Shown here: positions 47,941 through 62,739 of the stretch, piece after piece
How the letters are laid out: each line of letters starts with the position of its first letter
How positions within the stretch are numbered: position 1 is the stretch's first letter
Assembly: GCA_900708905.1 (NCBI GenBank)
Contig: CAADRB010000008.1
Span: forward strand, 212,100-276,099
DNA: 64,000 nt
From: Hymenolepis diminuta
Taxonomy: Eukaryota; Platyhelminthes; Cestoda; Cyclophyllidea; Hymenolepididae
Reading direction: 5' to 3'
Notes under the pieces: generated by a model
What the model was told of the DNA's origin: nothing
Databases searched by the model: none
The model's input: the letters and a program-made list of their open reading frames with translations, nothing else
Position numbers and translations under genes: made by a program

Positions 47941-50805
47941 TCAGCCCCGGTTGGCCCGATTTCCAGAACCCCGTCGATGTTCATCCTTGAATTCATCGAA
48001 ACGCTGAGCTTTTGCCCGTTGTTCTTCAGAATGAGCATCTTCTAAAGCATCATCTCTAGCTGCCTTTTCTTCAGCTGCTTCTTTGGCTTCAGCAGTAGCA
48101 GTGGGGTCGATTCTACGCCAGGAAGCACCATTATTATTACCGTTGGTGAAAGCCTTGCTGTTCAATTTCTGTGGTGCTGGCATTAGACCCTGTCTAACCT
48201 GGACGAGAGAAATATTGTAAATTGGTTATATGGTTTTAGTAGACTTGTTCATAAAGCCCTTATGAACACTATGAGAGTACTCATCTTAGGGCTACGGTAG
48301 ACTCATATTACCAATGTTGTTTCTCGGTTTTTTTTATCTAATTAATTAGCATCAATTATGATCGGCCGTCTGTTAATACACCCCACTGTAAAAAACTACT
48401 CCGAAGTCCTAAAATAGCATCCAAACTTGGCACAATCATGTTCTTAGCTAAATTTAGGGTAAAAGGAACCAATAATTTAGTGATCATTTTTTAAACTTCG
48501 ACTTTACCCTTAAACCAACTTCATCGATTTTACTCGAACCCATCACCCTCCTTTTGTCCAGATATCTTGGGTCACCACAATGCCTACGTTTTCCCCCCAT
48601 TAAATTGCTCAACTTTCACCCTTCTAATAGGATAGTGTCAAGGTGAAAATACAATTATGAAAAAAATATTTATTTCCATTATTATTGGAAATAATGCTTA
48701 TCCCTTAAACAGTTTATAGAAAGTATTATGAATTACACTATACTGTATATAGTTTTAGTTAAACTGAAATAAGTCTTCGCTATAACAACGAGAACTTGTG
48801 TTTTTCCCTCTTCTGGACGAAATAGGTTCTATATAAATCCGTTCTTAGTAAATAAAGTTTGAATTAAAGGGGGGGGGGAGTCCCCTAACCCCGGTAGCTT
48901 CTATCATAATCAATCCTACCTTATCTCATAACTCCGGATCTAAATGAGTCAATAGAACCAGGATGGTTTAGTATTCACGGGTAATACAGTCCCCATCTCT
49001 CAGATTTCATAGTGTGACACTTTCATCCATCAATGGTTAGGTAATACGCACCAAACATTAGACTCGTTAGCTTCTGCCCTTTTGCCATCATTTATTTTGA
49101 GTTCTAATGGTTCTATTTATTTAATGGCAAAGTGAAATGTGATTCCGAAAACATTGAAACTTTCTACCAAGGGGTTTTTCTTGTTATCTGAGGCACATTT
49201 TGAGAGACTATGGAAATCTACTCGTTAAGCTAAAAACTAGAAAGGATACAAAATTCATAGCCGAGGTAAATCAAAGATAATAGAAGGCAAGTCCATTAAA
49301 GCTGAATAATTAATTAAACGGTAAAGCTACTGCTTGCCTGGATTCCTATGAAATGCAAAGATGCCAACTGCATGCAAACAGGGGAAATAGTACAACAATA
49401 TAGAATATAATCAACACATACGGAAGTCCAACAATATCGAGAACCATTTCCAAGGAAAGTGCAAACCCTTATAATGAGATAATAAAAATAAGAGCAATAA
49501 ACTTTAAAACGAAAACTAAAGGAAAATATTTAACCAGTGTTAAATGAAATGATAGTAGTAGATATAACTTAAAAAGGAAATATAAAAGGGTCGACACATA
49601 TTGCGAAACATGAGATGAATAAAGAATAACGTCTCAAAAATTAATACAAAATGAAGCTCTACCAAATGTAAAATTTTAAATTTACGCATGTCTGAGAAAT
49701 ATCGAAATAAGTAAATGGGTTTTCTCAAAGTACGTAAATGATACAGATGATATTCGTACCTGAAGATCAACAAATTGATCCAGCGTCATGGTCGGAACAC
49801 TAGGATACCCAGCACCAAAAGTAGCCGCCAGAATCTTTTCTTTGGTTATAAGGAGGGGAAATTGAGTTGAATCGGAGGCTTTGGGGCGAGGAGGGGATTG
49901 TTGAGGCCTCTGTTGTCCTTGAAATCTTTCCAATAGTTCCACTTCAGTTTTGATTAACCTCAAATCCTCAATGGCTGTAAAAGCCCAGTAGCGAACGAGG
50001 GCAATACTTTCTTCTCTCTGTTTAAAAAAATAAAGCATGAGACTGGATAAAAATCTATTTGACTTATGCCGATTATATCATACTCACTAAAATTTCTTCA
50101 TCAACAATGGAAGAGCTTAGGGATAGGAACTTCTCAAGTCGGTCATCTAGGCTCTTCTTCTCTTTATAGACTCTGATCTTTTCATTTCGTTGTTTTTCTG
50201 GATCTACTCTAGCTGGCTGCAGATTTCCATCTGAAACAAGTCCATCTCTAAAGGGGAAAAGGTAAGAAAGTCAATTTGTTTACATAAAACTCTAATTGTA
50301 GGAATAGCACATATTAACATACGCAGATGACTTTTCTCGTTTCGGAAGATCTGGAAACCCATAACTCTCGATGGAATCAAAGAATTCATCATAATAGGTC
50401 TAAAGAAACAATCTATTAACTAACAATATATACCTGACTAAGTTTGAGGGAGGTCAAACGTTCATCTCGATCAAATTTCTGACCAGTGTAAAAAGCGAGA
50501 AATGAGAGAAGTGTAAGATACCGGATAGATGGAGTGGAGAGATCATCAAGGGATTCATTTTTGCTAAATAAATCCACCTGATTAACTTTCCTTATTGCCT
50601 CATCACATAATGCACAGCTCTGTTCAATTAGATCCTTCAAAAGAAATAAATTGCGTTCGTCAAAACGGTGTATAAATTAAATCAGAGTGGTGTACTCAAA
50701 TACCTTAAAACCTTTGTCTGATGAGGCAATTTTATCTTTCTTAATTTTCAGGTAATTTTGCAGAATCTTAGTGAAAAGATCCGGCAATGAACATTCAGAT
50801 TGCAT
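47941..50805 (-). CDS. IGBP1: IGBP1/TAP42-family regulator of PP2A-type phosphatases (351 aa)
   Basis: Alpha4/TAP42 proteins bind and stabilise PP2A, PP4 and PP6 catalytic subunits in the cytosol, in the TOR pathway. Exons (minus) are 50805-50704, 50634-50434, 50399-50323, 50247-50088, 50017-49760 and 48198-47941, all in phase. Family marks are the N-terminal SLPDLF, VDLFSKNESLDDLSTPSIRY with the helical region after it, the basic 'DPEKQRNEKIRVYKEKK' segment, 'RYWAFTAIEDLRLIKTE', the PSVPTMTLDQFVDLQ stretch and the C-terminal RFDEFKDEHRRGSGNRANRG. Human IGBP1 is 339 aa. Exon 6 may begin at 48198 (VRQG) or 9 nt later. The longest intron (48199-49759) is unremarkable and the others are 34-75 nt. 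An acceptor at 50823-50822 leaves a 16-nt leader. The KIAA1143-like gene follows closely and may share the primary transcript. Confidence 0.93.
48199..49759 (-). other. IGBP1 intron 5
   Basis: AT-rich intron sequence with a poly-G tract near 48870-48880. No gene or repeat is recognised inside. Confidence 0.7.
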
Positions 50806-50823
50806 TTTGTAAATACGAAGGCT

Positions 50824-51870
50824 GTTTGGGAGAAAATACTACTTTAACTATTGGATGGATGAAAAACACAAACAAGCAGCCAAGGTCAAAGTCAATAATT
50901 GCTAATTTACTCTCCAGTATATTTTCCACATTAAAAACTATTATAAAAAAGGTAAGATTTATAAGTTTGACTGTCTTTTGTTATATCTTGAGCACTGTAA
51001 ATTTTGATGAATAGAAATGAGAGTTTTAATAAGAGCCACCGACTTTTGTTCTTTCCTAGCATGCATCTTAAATTATTAATATCCCCTTAGCATGCATTTA
51101 ACTGTGAAACCAATCAGATCATAGTTAAAATACTTATCCCAAACAAGACAGAAAGTCAGGGCTGAGGCTATATTTTATTCAAGAATTTGACAAACTTATG
51201 GCACCATTAGCAGTACTAGTTAGGTAACACTTTCACTGTACCGCGATTTAATCCTTTATAAAATATATCCGATCTTCAATTTTTGTTTGCATTATGGTAA
51301 TAACTGTAGACAGTGTAAATTTATATCAATCCGATGAGTTTCAGATATTCGTAAATTATAGTGATTATCTGACTATTTCCATTTGCATTGATAGCATTTA
51401 ATGTTTCAGTAAAATATTACAACTGAGCCCTAAAATGGGCTTTTCTTTTCATTCTTTTTACTGGAACCCCATATTTTCTCATCTTTACCTGTTGGTAATC
51501 GATTCGGATTGTCTATAAAATATTTTTTTCTAACCAAATACAGCTTAAGAAATTTATAATTCTAGACTCAACAAAATTGTCAATACTATTAGTGTGCGTT
51601 CGGCATATTTGTAAATCATTATATAGGAATATGCTTTATCTAACTTGATAATATGTTTACTGACTGATTTTTCATTATTACTCCAAGAAACACTGAAATC
51701 AAAATAAGATGCATGAAATGAATACGTATTAACTGCTAGAATTTAGACAATTCCACTTGTTCAGGACAAATTTTCCATAGATAGCAAGTGCCAATTAGCA
51801 CTTGGCAATTAGAAACTATAAAATCTCGACAACGTATCCATAGACCGTTCGAGTATTTGAATTTGACAAT
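50824..51870. other. Intergenic stretch
   Basis: No supported feature. It should contain the promoter of the IGBP1-KIAA1143 unit, but no core element stands out. Confidence 0.4.
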
Positions 51871-51889
51871 GGATACACAAACAGTTGTC

Positions 51890-52080
51890 AATCGTCACGC
51901 GGAGGTATCGACGACTAGACATAACTGATGTCTAAAAAATAAATGTTCACATATAAACCCTCATTTATTTATCACTAAATTAGAGTAGCTTCCAGGTCAT
52001 CACCTAATTGTTCTAACAAAATGAGTGACCTAACTTATTCTTCCTATGTGACCTTGGTCCACTTTATATTAGAACTACAT
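51890..52080 (+). repeat. Interspersed repeat copy 3 (3' part)
   Basis: Matches 31645-31800: GACGACTAGACATAACTGATG (positions 51910-51930), a central AT-rich part, then TTAGAGTAGCTTCCAGGTCA and GAGTGACCTAACTTATTC. It is more diverged than the other two copies and lacks the 5' half. Confidence 0.6.
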
Positions 52081-52449
52081 TCTTATTCTACTATAATGAA
52101 ATTATAAGATTAATAATTGTGTAATTGCAGACTCCTAAGTGTTATAGCGGCTTCTGCAATACAATTAATTTATCTCGTCTTTTCACATATTGACCACTAG
52201 TTAAGGAGATTAACTTTGAGTTCACAAAACAAAAATCGTTAACTACTGACTCTATTTGACTTGTTTATTACTAAATTTGATCTTTCAGATTCATATATTA
52301 ATGACAAGGCCATCAATGTATAATAATAGAAGGATACAAGAGTTGAGAAAAATTCGATGAATAATATCCAAGCTAACAAATCAGAGGATGTCAATCTATA
52401 ATTTGGCGCTCTCCAGTTATTCATCTTAAGTTTACTGGTTGTGCATAGT

Positions 52450-52609
52450 AATTCTGAGATCCATTTAGCAGAGCGTTTTCTAACGCTCATCTTAAGTAGA
52501 GAGTGGCATCATCGAGTCTTCATAATGGGAGACTGAATACCGCTACCCTCTGTATTAGTCAGACTTAACCAATGGGGTTGGTCAATCCACTCATTGGGTG
52601 CGCGCCAAT
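52450..52609 (-). repeat. SINE-like interspersed repeat, copy B
   Basis: The reverse strand matches 14641-14800 over most of its length: GCGCACCCAATGAGTGGATT, GATGATGCCACTCTC, GAGCGTTAGAAAACGCTCT. The tRNA-like head of copy A is replaced here by a (TA)n tract at 52608-52632. Confidence 0.65.
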
Positions 52610-52632
52610 ATATATATATATATATATATATA
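52608..52632. repeat. (TA)n microsatellite
   Basis: About 12 uninterrupted TA units abut the SINE-like copy. Confidence 0.9.
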
Positions 52633-52639
52633 GTTCCGG

Positions 52640-53540
52640 TGCACACTTCAACTCATCTTCCTCTCCTGATCCTTCCCCAACAAAACTTTGCTCACTATTG
52701 CCTATCTTCTCTCCTCCATTTTGCTGTACTGTTAGTATTAAAAAAAAGTTAGAAAGCCGATAGCACGACTAGACTGTAATCTCGAAGATACTAAGCATTC
52801 ACTTTCTTCGACAACCTAACAACATATCGGTGGTTAAGTACTATCTTCATTTTCTATCTCATTCCGGTTAAGAACAGACCAGTAAAATTTTCCCATTATT
52901 AATCAGTAACTCTTAAGTCCTCGCTTCTCAATAAATTAACGAAAACGTGACTATTCTTGTATATCCACTTGACGTATTAGCAAATGAGCATAATAACAAG
53001 AATGTTTATTAGCAAAAGCTGAAAACAAATCAACTTAAAAGCTTACGATAGTTTTGTTTAATCATTCTGAACCTTTAAAAAATGTCCACAACAGGAAAGA
53101 ACTAGATTCCATGGAATTGGTCTAATGCAGGACACTCGGCAATGAAAGCCGCATTCAATAACGAGGTTCCCATTTTCTATAACTCAACTTATGACATCCC
53201 GCTTAAACTGATGCGCAGAATCCTACTACGCTTTTCATGCCTCCAGGTGCGGACGTCAAATACGTATCCTCTGAATCAGCAAACGCGCGAGATAACCACT
53301 ACCGAACAAGTTACTAAACTCCTTATACTACAAGGTACACCCAAAAAGAAAAAAAGCATTTTGAAATCACTATTAACGTACAATCATGGAATATATATTC
53401 TCATGAACAAGTAAATGTGTAGTGAGAGCGTCAATATTAGCAAAACAGACACAATAAAATAAAAAACAAAGGCTGGGGAAAATTATTTACAATAGGTATT
53501 TATAATTAATACTAACATACACTCTGCTAGAAGAAAGAAT
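52640..53540. other. Intergenic stretch
   Basis: No gene is recognised. A 90-codon plus-strand frame (53142-53414) has no domain and is probably chance. Confidence 0.45.
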
Positions 53541-53550
53541 ATTCCTTTTC

Positions 53551-54344
53551 TCAGTTAATCCACCAACAAGTAAGTCCTAGACCATCAGCTGCAATAGATC
53601 CCTATAAGCGCGAAAATGAATATGACTAAAATAGAATTAATTCTTACAAAGATAACGTAAGGGGATTTAAACCCAAAAGAAATTAAGTCGGTTTGGTCAT
53701 TTTTCCCACCAATCGGATTTGGATCCTGCCAGATCTCTTGATCAACACGAAATCTAATAAAGTTATAAAATTGAATATTTCAAATACCTGATGGAGTCGT
53801 TTTTTTCAATTCGTAACTCGGCAATTTCTCCCTCATTTTCATATTCCCAAATCCAGGTCTGCTGCTCATAATCACTAAATAAGAAGAATAAATTGATTAA
53901 ACTCCACCAACAATTTAGAAGGATGCTTCAGTTTGGCGGCCGGGATGAAAATGTCGTCAAAAAAGTTAAGTGAAACCTGAATGCCTTCTTTAGTACAGTT
54001 CTTTACACTGCCGATAATCACTTCATCCACGAATGGGCGGAAACAAATCAATCGAAAAGAAACTAAAAAGTAAATGGAAATGTGGAAACTAATACTTGCC
54101 ATTAACCTGAAACGAGCCATCATCATGAGATATGTACATATCACCGATTGAAGTTATATCCCACACTGATATGCAAAGGCCAACTTTATATAAAACCTAT
54201 ATGGATTATAAAATATAAAACAGAAGAACAAACCCTATTTGAAAAACGTGAATTGAGTTCGCGTGTGATAACATCCCCCAATTCGAACACAAATTTCTTC
54301 GGTTTTATTATAACAAGATCATTTATTGGAACGATGCAAAACAT
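53551..54344 (-). CDS. POLR3H: RNA polymerase III subunit RPC8 (200 aa)
   Basis: POLR3H is the RPB7-like stalk subunit of RNA polymerase III and acts in transcription initiation in the nucleus. Exons (minus) are 54344-54234, 54196-54100, 54062-53912, 53874-53788, 53753-53648 and 53601-53551. Residues follow human POLR3H (204 aa) throughout: VLYKVGLCISVWDIT, FRLICFRPFVDEVIIGSV, 'GIQVSLNFFDDIFIPAAKL', TWIWEYENEGE and the C-terminal GSIAADGLGLTCWWIN. Intron 2 (54099-54063) has a GC donor (G/GCAAGT): only this junction keeps the frame and the exact 18-residue spacing to the human protein. Introns 1-3 are each 37 nt and intron 4 is 34 nt. An acceptor at 54354-54353 leaves an 8-nt leader. Confidence 0.93.
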
Positions 54345-54359
54345 CTCAGAGACTGTAAA

Positions 54360-55005
54360 GAAGCATAAAATAGTAAATAAGACACAAGGTAAAATATGAA
54401 ACAACGATCACACTTACCTAAACACAATAAGCGAGAAATTAGAAATTTTTGCCATGAACACTCAATTGAAAATAGAGCGTTATAAGGTCTTGAAAATAGT
54501 ACTTTAAAATCTTAGGACTACAAATTATAAATCGCATAAAAGTTAAAAATTTTTAAAAATTTTTTAAAACTAGTGGTATCTAATCAAATTAAATTGAGCT
54601 CAATTTATGCGATTGTTCAGACAAATAAATTGAAATATAACATATAATCTTCCAATAGATATTATTTCATATTGTTAACACATCTAAAGTTTATTTATTT
54701 GTCAGAATTTAATATAAATGAAGTGTTAACGTATTGGATGTTTTCATTAATGGATCGATGGAGTAAAATCAAAATATTTCATCATTATTTGACAAAATAC
54801 CTATCATCCATACTCTGCATTTCACGCAGTCCATAATAATTATATGGTTTTTGCTCTCTCATGAAACACAAAAATCCACATCTGAACTATCTTAACAAGA
54901 ATCTACGATGCAATTTTTTTAATTAAATAAAATAAAGCCACTTGAACACAAAGATAAACAGCTATACTAAAATTCAATAAATATATTTTGTTTACAATGT
55001 TCACA
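54360..55005. other. Intergenic AT-rich stretch upstream of POLR3H
   Basis: Nothing recognisable. It contains a nearly self-complementary AT-rich run around 54540-54570. Confidence 0.45.
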
Positions 55006-55009
55006 TAGC

Positions 55010-55114
55010 CTAATTTCTGCTAGCTGGCTTCGGCTTCGTTTCTCTTACGCCGCGTACTTTTTTGATTGGTTTATACGTGTAAGGCATATCGTAAGACTGT
55101 AATTCTATAATCAT
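55010..55114 (-). CDS. Possible small ORF or orphan last exon (34 aa)
   Basis: Behind a good acceptor (TTTTTTCAG, AG at 55127-55126), a frame runs to TAG at 55012-55010. With the ATG at 55114 it encodes 34 residues ending in the basic stretch YKPIKKVRGVRETKPKPAS. The composition is less AT-rich than its flanks and looks coding. It lies head to head with SRP54, whose first exon begins 93 nt away, so any upstream cis-exon would have to lie across SRP54. It could be a trans-spliced micro-gene. I do not recognise it. Confidence 0.3.
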   Translation of the reverse strand: MIIELQSYDMPYTYKPIKKVRGVRETKPKPASRN

Positions 55115-55218
55115 CAAACGTATATCTGAAAAAATTATAAAGTTAATATATTGATTGAAAACAGTTTTAAAATTCCACAAGTGCTATATTTCATTTGTAA
55201 TTCTCCTGTTTATTTTAG

Positions 55219-59693
<4,475 letters not shown>

Positions 59694-59699
59694 GTGATT

Positions 59700-62150
59700 G
59701 AGGCTTATTTATGACTCCCCTCATGTCTCTTTCTTCCTCTTGATACCATACTGTGTAGTGTGCGTTGCGTGTGAATTTTGGGATGATAAGGGTAAAAATG
59801 TGATAATTGTTAATTTATGTACCCGAATATTTGGTTTTCATTTCAACCTTTTGTGCTAAATACGTTTCAATGGGCTGTAGAAGAGGCTTCAAGAAACCCA
59901 CTAACATAATGGCATGTAGTAGGAAGCGAGTGGGTGTTTGATAAGCCAACAATTGCGATATTGGCGAGCGCAGAAATTCGATTGTTCTGTATATCAAGTA
60001 TCCTGGGAACCGTAGTAAGACTGTAGCGTTATACCGATAAGTTGCTTGCTCCAATGTACCCAGGCGAACGATTATTCGAATAAATCTATAAAGAACAATC
60101 AAGAATAGGATTGTGCTTTGGGGCTCTGTTTGGCATAGTTTTAACAGGATACTCATACAAGGGGACATTTCCTAGGACGTACTTTGTATCCAAAATTGGG
60201 GAGGGTGTATCAATTTGAAAGACTGCCGCAAACATGGTGGTGGATACTTCATCACTAATAGAAATCAGAACATCAAATAAAAGGCGTATAATCTAAAACC
60301 AACACTTTCTGGTAATGATATGTCACAAACGCATACAACCATTTAGGATAGCTAAGTAAAAATGTAAGTAAACGCATCAACATGAATCATTAGTCGTTCA
60401 GGGCAGCAGAACATCTCAGATACTGCATTAACGATAAGGTAAAGAGCATGCGAATCGGGATTACCGAGACAAGAGTCAATCAGCAGGAATATTAAGTTGA
60501 GGCTGGGTTAGGGAAGGACACCTAGTCCTATTAACGACTAGAAATAGGCTTGATACCTGCAAACAAAACCTGGGATAGGGTCCGCCGAATAGCAGTCACT
60601 ACCGCGTGAGGCCTCTTTTATGTGAGACGATATAGAGTAAAAAGGCATAAGGATGCATAAGTGCATGAAAGATAAAATGAGTTCAATGGAGAGAGGAAAT
60701 GATTGTCTTTTTACAATGGCCACTAGTCTCTTAGGCAGTCCGTCAGTAGCCACCGTTCTCCCATCTTAGTTCACGTGCTGCTCTCAGTCTGCTTGCTGTC
60801 GTGCGTCCTTCCGTACTGGACAGACAAGTTTGCTGGTCTACTTCCAGTTCTGAAGTGCCAACACACTTGACTTACAGTGCCTCCTCCTCGAGTAAGAATC
60901 GAGAGAACAGTTTAAATGGGTCTGCCACCCCAAACTGATTAGTAGTAGGGATAATGTAAACTTACAAATGTATTGCCAAAGAGGATCAGGGATCGGCTGA
61001 TGACTCCGGGATAGCATAAGTAAAATCTGACGAAAAATCATCTCGAATACGCATGTTGGCTCATATCAAACGATTTGATATCCCAAGTCAAAGGCTACGT
61101 TAAGAGATCGATTAAGATATCCACTGCATGTCTAATGATTTTAAAGACTAACAGAGTACAGCAGTCTTTGACTTGATTTACTGGTACATTGAAGGGAGAT
61201 GGTAGTAGGAGTAGAAAGTTTTAAACAGGGGAGATGAGCTATACGTCCAAACAATGTGCATGTAAAAGTGCAGTGGGGTTGATTGGTTTAACTGAGTTTG
61301 TGTGTCACAAAGACAATTAGAACAAGTAAACCTGTTGATCATCGTTTGCATACTACACAGCGGCTGATTTGACCGAGTCTATATGGGCCGTGGTGACAAT
61401 TAGATCAAGTAGACCTATGGGTCACAGTGTGAGCAGTACAAGGCCATTAGTATCTTCCTTCTTGATATGACGGTGAAATGTTTTACATCAGCATTATGTG
61501 AAAGAGTGAATTTTCATTTTAGAGGACGCTTATCAAACACCTAACACGGATTTCGTGCTGGAAGGTCATGTGGCAAACTGAAGAGCAAACAGGAACCGAG
61601 GTCACCAATTTAAAAGTTACCGAATTGATTGTAGAAGTTAAGACTATAGCTAACAGCTAACAACAATTTCAAAAAGTACTGAATAAATCACGGTGAGGAT
61701 TCAAGCAAGTAAGAGAGAGATGAGACATAAAGGAGATGAATGACAAACGTGAGCCTGCGCGTGTGTATCGAGTGCGTAAGTGCAGTGTGTCTTTAATAAA
61801 ATGGGACGTTTATAGAAAGAGGGAATCGGTGAATGTGGTTAGACATAGCAGATAGGGGTATCGAGTCATAGGGAAATAAAGACGTCGCTCCGGCTTAATA
61901 AACGAAGAACCTAAGTATTTTCACATAGAATGCAAATAAGGAGTAATTTCGGAAAATGCGGAGTCATCCTTCAGGCAAGGTAATAAGCAATCCTTGTTAT
62001 AGAGCGGTAATTAAAAAAAACGTCCACCGCCAAAACGGAACAGTTTTTTGCTTTGCTTACATAAGAAAATCACTTGAATCGCGATCCTATCGGGTTCGTG
62101 TGCACTAGATCTGTCCAGGAATATAGTCAACCACAGTTCCTAACTGTTCT
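59700..62150. other. Stretch downstream of SRP54, no supported gene
   Basis: A 117-codon hydrophobic minus-strand frame (60168-59815) overlaps the likely SRP54 3' end and matches no family that I know. 60500-61450 is less AT-rich than average and may be old transposon sequence. Within it, 61275-61355 and 61360-61440 are diverged direct repeats (shared GACAATTAGA-CAAGTA-ACCT). Confidence 0.4.
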
Positions 62151-62179
62151 AAAAGGTCATATCAGAAACTCGAATTAAA

Positions 62180-62726
62180 TGTTTACGATGAAGAGTGGCT
62201 TTCACAAAGGATACAAAGAGGGCCCCTTCTCTTCAATACAGAATTCCAGTTAATATTAGATGAAATCTATCAAACCTGCGTGGATTTGAAAATCAAACTA
62301 TTGAGTTCTTTAGGATTCGAATTACCATTGGGACATCTTAAATATGTAGATGACCTATGCCTTATTACTCCATCAAATGGACAAACGGAACAACTACTTT
62401 AAAGGCTTAAAGTAATACTTGACAAATATTTGACGGAAATAGCATATGATAAAACGGTCTGGATGTAAGCCATTGCAGATCTGGATTAATCATTCTTTCA
62501 AACGGATAATAGCAAGATCAATCGGGTGAGCACCTTTACTACCTTAGCTCACCAAAATCATTCTACGATAAATAAGAAATTGAAGGAATTTGTTTGGAAA
62601 AATCGAACTTTATCGCGTCGATTTAAGTTAACTATATGCGATGCTGTAAACTTCTCGATAGTGGGCAACTATAACCTCAGAAATCACCTCTGTTTTCACC
62701 AAATCGAATACCTAAGTGCAGCTTAA
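62180..62726 (+). mobile_element. Non-LTR retrotransposon reverse transcriptase fragment
   Basis: A frame at 62207-62402 encodes QRGPLLFN, a spacer and YVDDLCLI (YVDD at 62343-62354), the RT catalytic motif in the form used by non-LTR elements. After a stop and frameshift, 62526-62726 continues with 'KLKEFVWKNRTLSRRFKLTI', which resembles the RT C-terminal region before the thumb of such elements. Upstream, FTMKSGFHKGYK (about 62183-62218, another frame) fits the GVRQG region. No endonuclease or 3' tail was found. It is a dead fragment. Confidence 0.7.
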
Positions 62727-62739
62727 TCACCGAGGTACT

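Noticed and set aside
59815..60168. 117-codon hydrophobic minus-strand frame behind SRP54
   Set aside because: No domain is recognised. It overlaps the probable SRP54 3' untranslated region, and a few frames of this length are expected by chance in 64 kb of AT-rich DNA.
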